64,000 nt of DNA from Whitmania pigra (GCA_021613335.1 JAJTWR010000398.1:1865001-1929000), one strand, 5' to 3'; counted from the stretch's first letter, positions 29,391 to 44,435 are shown. Made by a program: numbers and translations. The notes: generated by a model from the sequence alone, not told the origin.

Positions 29391-29876
29391 TGTGAGTCGA
29401 GCGAAGCGAGCGAACACCAAGCGCGCAAAGCGCGCGTCTGGACGCCCCCAACGCAAGCGTCATCTTTTGGATTTTATCCCTCGAGACCATTGTTCATTGA
29501 CCACACCTGACGTACGTCTTACAGAAGGGGATTTCACCCTTCCAGGACCAGTGGTCTAGTTCAAATCATTTGCAAGTTCCGGTACACACCCAGACTATGT
29601 CTTACAGGGGGGAGTTTCACCCTCCCTGGGAAGTTTGTGACCAGTTCCAGCGTCTCATGTCATGGGACCTCATCCGGGGCGGTTAGTGTATCTGGCCATT
29701 ACAACCAGACGATACGTAACCCAATTACAACCGATGTTACGATATAAATCGTACAGTTCAAATGTAGTATCGTACACGCGCTCCCATCTTTCGACGAGAA
29801 AGGTCCCACCTGCCCAAAAAACCTCCGTAAAATGAGCGCTTAGTGGTTACAGGGTATGGCAAAATACCCCAACCTC
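29391..29876. other. Palindrome-rich GC island
   Basis: About 480 bases clearly different from the surroundings and dense in inverted repeats: gcgcgcaaagcgcgc (29421-29435), acgcaagcgt (29451-29460), gacgtacgtc (about 29509-29518), gaccagtggtc and acgatataaatcgt. Two similar hairpin blocks, gtcttacagaaggggatttc (from 29515) and gtcttacaggggggagtttc (from 29609), each continue into matching C-rich arms. It runs directly into an (ATT)n array. No ORF is supported. It may be part of a structured mobile element or a structured RNA; no known family is recognised. Confidence 0.5.
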
Positions 29877-30024
<148 letters not shown>

Positions 30025-31320
30025 TACTTGTTGATATTTTAAAAAGTACTCACTGTTATTGCAAATACTTTAAAAGTGTTCATTTTGAAATGGATGGTAC
30101 GAATGAATTCAAAAGGAAAAATACAAACCTCCAGATGAGAAATATTATTATAATTTATTACAATTTATTATAATTTTTTATATAATAACAATTTATCACA
30201 TTTATTACATTTTACATATCATCATGGTAATAAACTTGATGAAGGTTTTGATAATTAACTGGGTCTCGTATTATTAGCATTATTTTTATAATGATTACTA
30301 TTATTATTATTATTACTGTGTTATATTTATTGTAGTAATTATTGCGATAAATTATTGCAAAGGCCAGATAGTAATTTAAAAGTTTTCAACATCAAATGCA
30401 GATTAAGCATCACGCAATGCTAAAAGTTCAAACACATTTCTCTCTTCCGATAATTTAATCTACATCATTTCTGTTTATTAAATTATTTGATCAATCATTT
30501 CTGTTTATTAAATTATTTGTTCAATTTAATTTAAATCATTGCCATTTAATAAATTACTTGTTCAATTCGTAATTAACTACAAATATTATTATTCATCGCT
30601 ATAAATTATTAAAGTTACAAAGAATTAAGTTTTTTTTTTAACAAAAAAAAAATAATAATAATAAAGAATTTGTAAGGTTGAGTTTATTTGAATGGCCAAA
30701 TCTCAATACATAAAGACCTAGAAATTATGCAAATGACCTAACAATAGCCTAGGGCCTCCATTCAATGCATCCAGAAAAGCTCGCATTTGCAATTCAAACC
30801 GCGCTCGTAATAAATGTTACCCTCATGTCGCATCAGATTCTACAATGCCGAAGAGAATCATGTTGAAAAACAACAGAAAAATAAAATAAAACGAGTTTTC
30901 ATCATTGGAAGTGATGATTGTGTTTGAGATACAGGTGTTGCAGGTGTGCAGTATCACGCCTTTGTCAGTAAACCTGATGTTATTGTTGGTAAATATGACG
31001 GGATTGTTTTATCGTGCACTAAATAGAAATTATTTTTTATTATCGATATTGAATTGTTGAATTATTATTATCCTATGGAAATTATTTTCTATTCTTGCTA
31101 GAATTTTTATTATTGGTAGAACTTTCTTAATATTAATAATATTAATTTGTTTGTCTTAGTGCTAGAATTATTATTATCAATAGATTATTATATTTTTATT
31201 TAAAATCTAATTAGATTATAATTTAATTAGTATTTAATCATTGTATCGAAATTATCACAATCTTTGTATTTATTATTTTTGAATAAATGTTAGAATAATG
31301 TTCACATAACAAACTTTAAA
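30025..31320. other. AT-rich stretch without recognised gene
   Basis: No coding or RNA feature seen. A loose duplication of atttctgtttattaaattatttg lies near 30465-30530. Confidence 0.6.
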
Positions 31321-31332
31321 TATAGCATCCTT

Positions 31333-31486
31333 GTAAATGTAATGTTCCAGTAAATGCAATGACCCCGTAAATGTAATGTCCTTGCAAATGTAATTTCCTT
31401 GTAAATGTAATGACCCCGTAAATGTAATGTCCTTGTAAATGCAATGACTTTGTAAATGTAAATGACGCTGCAAATTTAATATCCTT
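31333..31486. repeat. 17-bp minisatellite with 51-bp higher-order period
   Basis: Nine units of the type gtaaatgtaatgtcctt follow one another, all 17 bases except one of 18. Units 2-3 and 5-6 are the same pair, so the array has a 3-unit (51-base) period. Because 51 is a multiple of three, one frame reads a 17-residue repeat on the minus strand (HLQGHYIYGVITFTRKL and variants). There is no evidence that it is translated. Confidence 0.93.
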
Positions 31487-34110
31487 GTTGATGTCTTTGG
31501 AATCCTTGGCAGTCTGCATCCATTTAACGAAAACAGGCGTCAATCAATTGGAGCAGATTTTCCAGCCTTCCTGACCATTTAATTTCAACGGTTCTTGGAA
31601 AATTTAAACGATAAAATTCTAGCGAGGGTTGAATGCAATTGCCCCGAGAAGCACACTTAAATCACTTCCTTCAAATCCATGTGGATTCACCGTTGACACT
31701 ACCTGGATTTTCGACCAATCGGCAGATGCCCATCAGTCCCGCTCTTTTTACGAATCTCTCGTCTTTGAATTGCCAATAATAAAATAACATTTGTTAAATA
31801 TAACATAAATTACAATGTTTAATAATTTGTTAAATGGTCAATAATAAAATAATATTTGATAAATATTGTTTATTTACTTTGGTTCAAGATAATTTAAAAC
31901 TATTTAAAATTGTTTATTTATTTTAGTTGAAGATAATTTAAAACTACTTAAAAACCCTTTTTGTTCGAAACAAAATAACAACAACATGAACGGGAATTTT
32001 TATGGAAATCTTACTTTTCATCGGAAGTTCGTGCCTTGAAATCAGGACTAAAAATATTTATTTTTGCGAGCAAAATAACACCAAAAAACAGTAAAATAAA
32101 TTACTTTTAATCTTATATTTTGTGTTGTTGTTGTTGTTGTTTCTTCACGTTTGTAACAAAATATAATTTTAATTTATTTTTGCCGACTTCAAGGAAATGT
32201 TTGCGATTACAATTTAACCGATTTATCATAATTTCATGACATTTTCTGGTTATTTTGCGCCGAGTGTTGAAATGCGTTCAAATCTTCAATTTGTCATTCA
32301 ATTGAGACTTTCAACTGAATCCGAGTAGTTTTTTTAAACATCCTTTTTTTTTTAAATTTGTATTTTAAATTAAACAATAAGTTTATTAATTTGTATTTTA
32401 TTTTTCAGCAAAATAATGTCAAAATAAAACTTGAAATTAATTTAAACGGTTTTCAGTTTCAAGATTTTTTACGGTTTCAATTGAAAAGTTTTGTACTTCG
32501 CTGGTAGGACAATTTTAATGAATTTGGTTAAACATCATTTTTAAGTTACAAAAATTAAATATAGGAATTATTAATTTAAAAAAAAAACAATTTGGTTAAA
32601 GGAAGGTCTAGTAATTAAGGTTTATTAAAGAAAATAGTTATAAAAATAACAACTAATTCCTCAATACCGAACTCAAATAAAAGGATATAATAGTACATTC
32701 TTTGGCTGCAGCTAAAGTCAAATACAAGCATGTAATAACATATTACTTGATTAGTATGATGCGCTTAGTATCATTACATGTCCTAGAATGTAAACATCGA
32801 AATACTACAATCAATAACATACTGATTGATATTTGAATTGTGAATATTTTTTTTATAAAAAATAACAGACTTTATTCTGAAAAATTGAAAACATAAAAAG
32901 ACATCTATGCTTTTGTTTCATTTTTCGCACAAAAAAAAATGTAAGAATTTGCTTCGCATTATTTCGTCAAGGATGATTTGATCAGCAACTGAGATAATTA
33001 TCAACGATATAATTTAAATTTCAATTTCAATTTAGTTGAACAACAACAACAACATTATCCACTCATTGCTACTGCATCATCATAACGAAAGCGTTTGCAA
33101 GAAAAACAACAACAACAATTATTAAGATTGAAAAGCATATTTTTTACAAATAATTTACCATTTAATATCAAGCTTTAATTTGTTTATTTTAAATCACTAT
33201 TAGTTTAGTTATAATATATTTCAAATCTATTCGCTTGGAATCACAAGTTTGGAAGCTTATAAGCGAGAAAACATTTACAGGAATCAGAGCATAAATCCAG
33301 AATATTCAAAGTATCTTGGCAACAGATGTTAACCCGCTTTTGGTCTGAAGTGAATTCTGGAATATTTTTTCATTTGTTTTACAAAAGCGAATGGCTATTC
33401 GATTCCTAGATATTACAATCTTTTATAAATAATTTAACAAGAATAATATTTTAAAAAGCAAAATTCTAAACACATGAGAAAATTGCGGGCAGTGTGCTGA
33501 AATAAATAAAAATTTTTCAAATTTGCTAATTGAATAAAGTATAAATAATTATGTAAATAAGTATTATTATATGTTGGAGTGATTTTTTTTGTCCTATCGC
33601 ATCCTAATTACAGTGGAGCTTTGATGTAACCACTTGATATCGTCGAATTTAAATTTATTTTAAAAAATACTTTTTTATCAGATAAGGAAATTACAAAAAG
33701 TAAATTAGAATGTTTCAGGCCAAAAATTGTTCTGCATGACAGACCTGTGTAATGAGGGTGACATCAAATTGCTTGTTTAAGCCTTGCAAAATAGAATCGT
33801 CCAAATGCGTGGATTGTAGGTTTTAAACTTAAAATTATTATAAAAAAAAATTACATTTAAATTGAGTAGATGTTTAAATTCTCTAATTCCATTTTATCGA
33901 CCTAGTTAGTCAGGAAATGTAAACAATTTAAGAAAACCAAAAAATGACATTGGCTATTCAAAGAATCAGTTCATAAATAACGTAAAAGGGATGGTAGCAA
34001 TATTGGCCGTTAAGCGAAATTCTAAACACACGAGAAGATTTCGAACAGCATGCCGAAATAATATTAAATGGCCTTTCAAAAATTATGTTTCATTTATTGC
34101 AGAAATAAGG
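31487..34110. other. AT-rich stretch without recognised gene
   Basis: A slightly richer part at 31560-31760 was read on both strands without a recognisable product. The rest is low complexity. Confidence 0.6.
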
Positions 34111-34116
34111 AAATGC

Positions 34117-34527
<411 letters not shown>

Positions 34528-36050
34528 ACCAAAGATTTCATAATTCCGATAATCGAAAATGGTTAGCTAGAATCGTAAACAAAACTAAATTACAATGTAA
34601 TTTTAATATTTAAAATTAAAAAAATTACAACATAAAGATTTTTTTTTTAAATAGCAACTTCAATATTTAACTTCATTTATTTTAAAATGAAATGTAATCG
34701 GTGGAACAACTTTAACATGTCTTGTACTTGGTGAACATAAATGGATCTACCTTACAATTCTTAATTTTATTTCAATTTAATGGCTATACAAAGTAAACAT
34801 TTGAGTAATAATAGTTAAATAATATTTACGTTATTATGTATAGTTGTTTATTTATTAATCCATTAGTTATTAGTTATTGTTAATCTTGCGATGAACAACT
34901 TTATGTAACATTTATGTTATTTAACAAACTTTTTCGACTTTTGCAAGGAGCACGAATGGTTGTTCATCGCAAGATTGCACCATAAGGGAAATTCCAGGAG
35001 AGATCGTGAGGTGTAATGAGAAGAAAACTCGTGAATGAATGATTTTTTTAATTGATAACTAATGAATTAATAAATAAACAACTTTAAGCGTAATAACAAA
35101 TAAAATATTGATTCATAAAAATAATAATTTTATTAACTTTCATCGCCTGAGAAATTGTAAACTTGTTGATCTTAAAAAGGACCTTGTTAAAATAAACCCA
35201 GATTTCAATCCGATCAAAAATACATGGTTTAAAATGTTGAACATCATGAGAACAATTTCATGAAGACATCGCCAACGATTTTTTTTTGATCGTGCTGGGA
35301 TTTGAAATGCCTTTCAAGAAGAAAGCAGAAAGAGGTTGTATAGATTTCTCAGATCGTTATCAACGTCGTTGTCATCGTCATCATCATCATCACCGCCATT
35401 ACGTGACTCCCACACGTCACCGTAATCACCACCATCATCATCATCATCATTAACGTCGTTGTCGTCATCATCATCATCATCCTCCTCCTCCTCACCATCA
35501 TTATCATAATCACCACAGGCATCACCATCATCATCATCATCATCATCATTACGTGGGCTCTACTCAGTTGACCTTCGCACATCAAACGAAAGCGTGACAT
35601 CGAAAAGTCTGAGGAAGAAATTGTAAAAGTTGTAAAAAGTTGTTGAATGAGTCTTAAAACTTAATTGTGAATGTTTAATAGAGTTCGAAAAATTCGAGTT
35701 TAAAAGGAGAATTCCAGATATATAAGTTTTTTTTAATTTTATTTTCATTTTATTTATTTTTTATTTTATTTTATTTTACTTTAATTTATTTTTATTTTAT
35801 TTTATTTTTTGCAAAACTTTCGAGATTTCGTCTTGTTATGACTGGAAAGGTTTTTAAAATCTGAAAACCACCAACGGAATCAAGAACAAAGACACGTTTC
35901 GAAGGTAAAATTAGCAAAGTATTAATATTTTATTTAATAAATTACTGAAATTTAACAACAACAACAACAACAAATAATTATTCAGTTTTGAATAACTGAG
36001 ATTGATGAGAAACGGAAGTAGAGGATTAAGCACAACAACACAAAACCGTG
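34528..36050. other. Gene-free stretch with a CAT-type tract
   Basis: Contains an imperfect (CAT/CAC)n tract at 35360-35550. The His/Met-rich frames there are low complexity. Nothing else recognised. Confidence 0.6.
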
Positions 36051-36051
36051 C

Positions 36052-36187
36052 ACAACTACATTGTACAACTACATTATATAACTTCATTATACAACTACAT
36101 TGTACCACTATATTGTACAAGTACATTATACAACTACATTGTACAACTACATTATACAACTACATTACACAACTACATTTTACAACA
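36052..36187. repeat. 15-bp minisatellite
   Basis: About nine units of acaactacattgtac or acaactacattatac. The unit is a multiple of three, so all frames look periodic; both strands show five-residue repeats. No gene. Confidence 0.9.
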
Positions 36188-38423
36188 AGTATAAAACCAG
36201 CATTCAGCATTAAGTTTAAAAACAACAATCAAACAACAATTCGAAACACTGCACAACGACACGAAACAATCTTCATTCGTGGCATCATCTTCAGTCGCAA
36301 CAAGAAGAAATCTTTCTGAATTCCTTTTCAATCGAAGGATCTTCAGAAGGATGCGGTACAAAATGGATAGGATCAATTTACAATTTACAATTTACAAGCG
36401 CAGATTTTTCTTTTTTACTTTCAATTCCTTGCGAATGTCTCCTTCATGTCTGCTCTTAAGCATGTAGAAGATGAGAAGAAGTGAAAAAGATTGCTTCTAT
36501 GGTCTTTGGAACTTTATTCTCCAGTTGCACTTGCATGTCTCTCGACGAGGGAATAAGTAATGGCATAATATTTGATGGTTTTATTTTTTGATAATTTTGG
36601 CGAATTTATTTTTGTTGCGCTTAATTTCTAAAAACAAAAAAGAAAAAGATAGGATATACTCCATAATGGAACCATTTTATGCATGACTGGAATTACTGCA
36701 GCTAGGCGATTAATGGAAATATATTTTGTAAACAAATTTTAGTGCTTAATTATGCATACGATTAATATGGAGAAATGTTGCTTCATTTTGTGAACGTAAT
36801 TTATTTATTAATTAAAATGGACATTAAAATTATGAAGGATAAAAATTAAACTATTATATTAAAATTAATATAATTTCCCTATATCTGCAATTCAACACAA
36901 TAATGACGTTCAATGACGACGACGACGATGATGTTCGTGAAATGAATAACGTACCGTAACTGAAATTCAAAAATTATGATAAAATTTAATTTTACATGGC
37001 ATTATTTATTTCAATGTCGAAAAAACACCTTTGAATTTTTAATCAAATTTTGAAGCGAACAAATTTTGCTGTCGAATGCTATTTATAAAATTTGGATGAA
37101 CTGTTTAGAGATTTCAACAACATCTTCACTCAAGAAAATCAACACCGCGTGTCTCAATCTAAGCAAATCGATGTTCTGACGGCTGAAATTGATTTTAAAT
37201 TTATATATTTTTGGACGTGTCCATTCAATCAGATTACTTGTTTGTTTTTTTTTTTATAAGTTTTATCAACAACATGCAACAACATCAACAACATCAACAA
37301 CATCAACAACAACAACAACATGCAACAACATCAACAACATGCAACACACACTGATTGGTTATGATTGTGATTCTTACTGCGTGTTGCTGCAACTACTGTA
37401 AACTTCCAAGTAAGCAAATGTCCAAGATTTAACTAAGTTTGTAAACATCGGCCAAAAGTCTAATATCTTTATCTTATACTTATATATATAAATAATATCT
37501 TTATTATATATTATTATTTATTATATATATCTATATATAATATCTTTAAGATAAAATTAACTGCAAGAGATGATATTGCTATGACATGTGCAAGATATAA
37601 TAGTTAAATAACATTATTTTTATTATTTAAATTAATAAGTTAGTTTATTTAGTTAGATGTTTAATAGACAATCTATTAGACTGAATATCACCTAACAACC
37701 GAACTATAAATGTCTTTGATTACTCAGAAAAGTTACGAATTTCGTCAATTATTAATGTCATTTTTTAATAACTACCTATTTCCTCTATTTCCTACATTTT
37801 CAAGGAAATTAGCGGTCCACCAGAAAAATGCAAACTTAGAGAAAGGCTCGTCGATTGTCCGCGGGTATCATGTTTTGCTGACGTTTTCATGCTCTGAGAT
37901 TTTAACAAACTTCACGATATTGTCAAAGAGGCCTTTGATAAATCATATCCAGAATGAATCAAGATCATCATCATCATCGTCGTCATCATCGCTAATTTTA
38001 AAGATTGATAATAAAACTATTGTTAACAATAAAAATGCAATATAATACAATTCAATATAAAACAGTATAATAGAAATCAAGAAAATACATTATGAAACAA
38101 TATAAAACAAAGCAATAAAATATATTATGAAACAATATAAAACAATATAATACTTTTACAATGCGAAACGAAATATTAATTTAGCTCAATGTTAACCTTC
38201 ACAGTTTCCAATAACACCGAACGTATTAATTTTTATTCTTTTTGAAAACTTTTCAATTTAAGTAAAAAAACAAGGAAATGTGAAGCATCATCATCTTGCT
38301 TGTTAAAAGAAGATTTTCATTTTTTTTTGTTGGCAACTTGATATCCAGGGACGCCAAGAAATGTCCTTGAGTCCGTCAATGTTTTAGTTAACATTATCAT
38401 TATTGTTATTATTATTATTGTTA

Positions 38424-38466
<43 letters not shown>

Positions 38467-38550
38467 CATATTACTAATAATAAATTACTAATAATAGCTA
38501 TTTATCTAAAATATTAATTCATATTACTAATAATAGCTATCTATCTAAAA

Positions 38551-38588
<38 letters not shown>

Positions 38589-40530
38589 ATTATTACGCAA
38601 ACAAGTAATATTAATCCAACCACAAGTAAGAATATATCTCAAAAGTCTGCAAAAATATTAATTAATTTTTTTTAGCTTAAAATAAATTACTTCCAAGCCA
38701 CTAGTGACCGCCATCTTGTCTCCATTTCCCACTGCTGAATGAACTTCCGGTCTAGTTTCCTTTCTGTATTTTGTTTGCAATAAATTCTTTCACTTTAACA
38801 TTTTTACGTAACTATAAATCTGTAACTTTTCCTGAGTATTCCTGAGCATATGACTCATCTTTTTTTATACATATTATTTCGTATTAATTATTCAGTTTAC
38901 TTACAATATTTTTCTGGACTTTTGAGAAAAGGTTCGATATTTTTTTCGAAGCAAAATGTTTGTAAAAGAAGAGAAGAAGCTTAAAAGGATCACTGAAGCG
39001 TGGTCTGACCACCCACTTATCACCCATCAATAAGTCTCACCCGAGTTAACAAGTGCAGAATGTATAAATATAATTCCTGAAATTATAAAAAACTCATAGA
39101 ATTAGTATTTTCTACTAAAATTATTTTATGTAAAATTTTATTATTATATTGCAGTTGATAAGTCATGTTAATTGAAGCTACAAAAATACAAATTAATTTT
39201 AAACTAATTCCTGGAAAAAGTTAGAAACAGCAACAAATGGAAAATAATTACTTAGTAATTAACAGTAATAATTAGTCAATAATATTAATAAGTCATTAAT
39301 AATAATAATAATAACTCGGTAATAATATCACCAGCTTTTCAATGGTTTACACTTTTATCAAGAAAGGACAATTTATGGATTTTACTTGAATATGATATTT
39401 GCATTGTTTACACCCATTTTGTTATGTCTACATTGTCATTAGTGACATCATCGTGTAAATAACAAACAGTGGCATCCCATCCTATTGTAATGGCGGTCTT
39501 GAGAAGCAGACGTGTAAAGAGTGCAACAGGTGTCTGTAAGGAATGGAATTGAGATTAATTGGTCATCCTTGTACCTTTTGGCGCCTGTTTAAGAGACCCT
39601 TACGGTCAGCCAATTAGTTCGCTTCAGTTTATTGCGTGACCATTTGCCATTGATGTCAATCATGCATTTGAAAGATGCATGAAATAATTTAATTAGTAAG
39701 TATTATATCTAATTGTAAGAAGATATGCTTTATATAACAAATTATATATGTATGTATTAATAATTATTACACATACATATATATTTTAATAATAATTATT
39801 AATTATGAATTGATAATAATATAATTATTCATGAATCATCATAAATTATTTTATACCTAGAGTAGATCAATTTATTTGTATACCTATATCTTGGAATCCC
39901 CGCCATGTTTTAGATTAAATAGAAAAATTATTTAAAAGTATTCAAGGAATGCAGCAGAAATAATTATAATAATAAAAAAAATATAATAACATAAAACTAT
40001 GAACTTTTCATCTTAATGATAAATATCTCAAGAAGTTTGAACATATGTGTTTAATAAAGTAAAACAATTACAGAAATAAAATGTACATTACTCATGTGAA
40101 TATAAATTTATAATTTCACCAGAAATAATTTTATAAATATATAATTATAGTCATATGTTTTTAGCGGTAATTTCGTAAATAAAAATATCTATCCTTAATA
40201 TATGCCTTTCATCGGAGCACGTTGCCGACTTTCATTAAAATGTTTCAAATTTTTATTTTTAATCCTGAAATATTTCAACTCTGAAATTCTAGAATTTTTC
40301 GCGCTGACTTTTAACAAGATAAAATTTAATCGAAATGCATCAATGCAATTTGAAATGCAGGTCCACAAAATGAATTATAAAATAAAACAAATTTAATTAT
40401 AGGACTAAAATGTAATTATTGATTTTTTTCAAATCAAATGAATCAATCTGATCGATGGGAAAATCCGTCTGTTCCTGTTTGAAATGACAGCTTGGATGGA
40501 TCGATGCATGGAACATACGACGTTGAGGAA
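36188..40530. other. Gene-free AT-rich stretch
   Basis: Holds a (CAA/CAT)n patch at 37275-37345, (ATT)n at 38388-38465 and 38550-38595, and two islands at 38690-38760 and 39470-39660 with promoter-like or transposon-like composition but no ORF. At 38346 there is a CAGGGACG start like those at 7987 and 44949. Confidence 0.5.
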
Positions 40531-40538
40531 CTTAGGCC

Positions 40539-40539
<1 letters not shown>

Positions 40540-40615
<76 letters not shown>

Positions 40616-40743
40616 TGATGATGATGATGATGATGAGGATGACGATGATGATGATGATTTTAATGATGATGATGATGATGATGATGATGAGGATGATAAT
40701 GACGATGATGATGAGGATGACGATGATGATGATGATGATGATA

Positions 40744-40795
<52 letters not shown>

Positions 40796-40813
40796 GGATG
40801 ACGATGACGACGC
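40540..40813. repeat. (GAT)n microsatellite with GAC/GAG variants
   Basis: GAT array with scattered single-base variants and a few frame slips. Confidence 0.97.
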
Positions 40814-41720
40814 CACGACAGTGATTGTGGTAAAGACGATGTGACAATAATGGCATTAGTTTTGATGGTAGCGACGACAATGATCTCGAGAAGTTTGATA
40901 ATGATGATTAAGTGTGGTTTGTACCAGCTCAAATTATGTTTTATCTACTTCCTATTTTCCATTCTTTAAAAAAAATCTCTCACAAAAAATGAAAATTCTA
41001 TTTTTTATTAATTATAACATTCAAATAGTTATTTATTGACTCAAAACGTTATATAATTTAAGTGATAATTTAATTTTAAATTATGAACAGAAAATTAACA
41101 ATTATCTTTCAGAATATTCGTCGTTAGACGATGAGCTGTCAAAAGTGATTGGACTTTTATGATGACGAGTATGTCATTTAATTTTTTTAATATTTTATTT
41201 TTTTAGTTATTAATAACTAAATTAAAGTTATTAAATGTCTTATTATTATTATGCTAGCAATTGACTTTGATATATTATAAATTATTAAGTAAATCAATGT
41301 GTAAAATAAGCAAGTGATTTTTTCAGTTTTTTTTTGTGCTAGAAAAATACAAATTAAAATTTTGTGCTAAGCGGCTTATTAATTGCAATTGATGTATTAC
41401 AATTGACATAAATCTGTTTTAAAGTTAAAAATAAATTATGCAAAACATTAAATTTGCATTGCGTTTCCTTGAATTTAAAAATTACGAAATATTAACTCAT
41501 TTGGATGATATTATATAAATAGAATTTACAAAAATCACCCAGACGGAAATTGTACGAATCATACAAATGGAAATTGCTACTGAAATCTAAACCTTATCCT
41601 TGTAGTTCTAAATTTTAAACTTCTAATTGCGTGAAACACCACTGAAACAAGTTATAATCTATTTTATTTATATTTAGGCATGTAAAATTTTATTTATAAT
41701 AATTCTATTTGCAATAATAA

Positions 41721-42020
41721 TCATATAACATATTGTTTTAACAAAAGAAATTTATTAATTATTAAATTAAACAATTTTAATTTCAAGACGTAAGATACCA
41801 CAAGGTCACAATGCTCACCTGTACAAGATATCAAGTTGCATGTGCTGTCAAAGCAAAGGGCACGCTGACTTTTAGGACACCATGGTTCGATGCATGGATG
41901 CATGCCTGGGCGGGTGAATGGATGGGTAGGGTAACAGTCAGTTGGGTAGGTTAATGGGTAGTTTGGTGGCCAACTCATTGGGATGGAATTGAACTTATGA
42001 GCGAATGAAGTGAAGCACAT
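41721..42020 (-). other. Cysteine-containing ORF with an internal splice donor
   Basis: A 99-codon minus-strand frame includes PCIEPWCPKSQRALCFDSTC followed by NLISCTG. The DNA at the end of that stretch reads TGTACAG|GTGAGC, a strong donor at about 41818. The part before the donor is less AT-rich than what follows, as expected for an exon/intron edge. The six-cysteine spacing does not match a family known to me. It could be a terminal or internal exon of a secreted protein, or chance. Confidence 0.25.
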
Positions 42021-42562
42021 TAACGAGATATCAGGTCGATTGATTGGCTCATAGGATTTTGCTTGATAAGTCTTTTAATCTTTTGTGATTGATGAAACTA
42101 AAATTAAGGATTACTCTGAGATGCGCTTCTAATATTAAATTTTTCTGGTTTCTGTTGATTTTTCGAGAATTATTTTAAAACTTATACAAAAACACGTTTA
42201 TTCATGCTGATATGCTATATAAATTACATTACTTTTACATTACGTAACATTGAATTTATTCAAATTATTATTCAAATTAAATTACTGTGTTATTATATAA
42301 TATATAATTATAGTTTTAGTAAACCTTTACAAGTTAACTTTATAGTAAATCTACTTAGGATTGATTATAAATAATTTTTAATATTTTAAAATAAACTCTT
42401 CAAACATTTCTTTATAATTTTAATATTTTTAATTTTTAATATTTTAAAATAAGTCCTTCAAACATCAAAACAAATAAGTTATTTAAAGCCGGAAACATCA
42501 AAAATTAGCATTTAATTGGTCATTCTAGACTTTCAAACCATGTCAAAGCTACTGATTGGACA

Positions 42563-42624
42563 TCGTCATCATCATCACCATCACCATCATCATCATCATC
42601 ATCGTCATCATCATCGTCATCACC

Positions 42625-42656
<32 letters not shown>

Positions 42657-42692
42657 CGTCGTCGTCATCGTCATCATCATCAGCAGCAGCAG
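42563..42692. repeat. (CAT)n microsatellite ending in CAG
   Basis: CAT/CAC/CGT triplets followed by a short (CAG) run. Low complexity. Confidence 0.95.
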
Positions 42693-43270
42693 CAACAGCA
42701 TTTTGTTTATTTATTTTGCGAATTTTTCCTATTGTTCTATTTTTATCTTGTTTTTCTGAAATTAATTTTAAAATTTTATTTAAAATAATATTTTATTAAA
42801 CATTTTGTTTTAAATAGCGAAATTAATTTTTAGCTTTAAAAACGTCTTTAATATGAACTTTGAAGTATTTTTAATCCACTTTAATTGCTTTTTTTAATTT
42901 CGGAATTTTAAATGAAAGATTTGTGGGTCATATGTCGTCTTAATTGTCCTTATTTCTTCCTTAAATCATTTTAAACTAAAACTTTTTTCAAACAAAAAGA
43001 AATAATAACACCGGCATTAACGAATTAATTGACGTTAATTATTTAAAGATGTCAACGTTTAATCCTTCAAATGTCTTCATATAATGGGATTCAAACAAAT
43101 GAAAAAATAGGTCTTCTATAAAAATAAAATGTTATACAATGTACTGCAAAGGTTCATTGAATTAAGTATCCTAATTTTCAAATTTATTAAATCATCAAGT
43201 AATTACAAAATTTATTAACTCATCAACTAATTATCAAATTTACTGCCTATTTTGTGGAAGTGAATATCTG

Positions 43271-43492
43271 TTGCATAATTACTTTAAACCTTTTCACAAT
43301 TATTGGCCACATCTCGTTAATATTGTAATTATTATTAAATTAGTATTATTATTAGCATCATTATCATTATTATTATTATGGTCACGTGCACTTGCAGGTG
43401 GAGAAGGTTCAACGAGCACATTAGAAGACGCGGCCACGCATGATTGGACGCGCATTTTATGGCGAAAATGTGAGAAAAACATGAAGGAATAA
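43271..43492 (+). other. 73-codon ORF with hydrophobic start
   Basis: The frame has a hydrophobic segment that comes mainly from an ATT/TTA microsatellite, then GGEGSTSTLEDAATHDWTRI and a basic end. The switch from hydrophobic to polar looks like a signal peptide, but the CACTTGCAG|GTGGAG at the junction would equally suit a splice acceptor. No family recognised. Confidence 0.2.
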
Positions 43493-43658
43493 TTTCCATT
43501 ATTCCGACTTGACAGAAATTGCTCGATCAATTCCCCTGTCATTCGCTTTCACAAAGACGTCCGGAGTTTTTTTTATAAGTCGATTTACGATTTATTAAAC
43601 GCAGAAGAGCCAATCAATGCCAATAAAAAAAACAAAAAAAATAATAACATTTATCATA

Positions 43659-43907
<249 letters not shown>

Positions 43908-44101
43908 GACAATAAAGCTTATTAAACAACAAATTAATACACTAAATTCTTGCTTCAGAAGATTACTAATTGCCTGAGCAAAAAGCAAACACACGTTGCA
44001 CCTGAATTTCCAACAGGACAGAAGGATCCTGAAGACTACGAACTTGAGTAGAATGTCAACAAACTTGAACAGCTGTTTGGTCTTTCGTCGAATGTTTTCA
44101 T

Positions 44102-44196
44102 CTTATTATTAATATTATTATTATTATTATTATTATCATCATCATCATTATTATTATTATTATTATATTATTATTATTATTATTATATTATCATCA

Positions 44197-44236
<40 letters not shown>

Positions 44237-44364
44237 CGCAATAATTATGTCTTGTTAAGCGCTTTGGCAACCACTTTTGCCCTATCGCTTCGTTTCCAGG
44301 TTCAAGGATCATGTCACAATAGTAACGTCTCAATAGTAACCATAACATCAAAGTAATACTTTAT

Positions 44365-44435
<71 letters not shown>

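Noticed and set aside
31273..31543. CRISPR-like regular repeats
   Set aside because: Units are head to tail without unique spacers and the genome is animal. This holds for all other minisatellites here.
35349..35600. Met/Thr-rich ORF
   Set aside because: Comes from an imperfect CAT-type microsatellite with no exon signals.
42516..42788. His-rich ORF
   Set aside because: Microsatellite artefact from a (CAT)n array.
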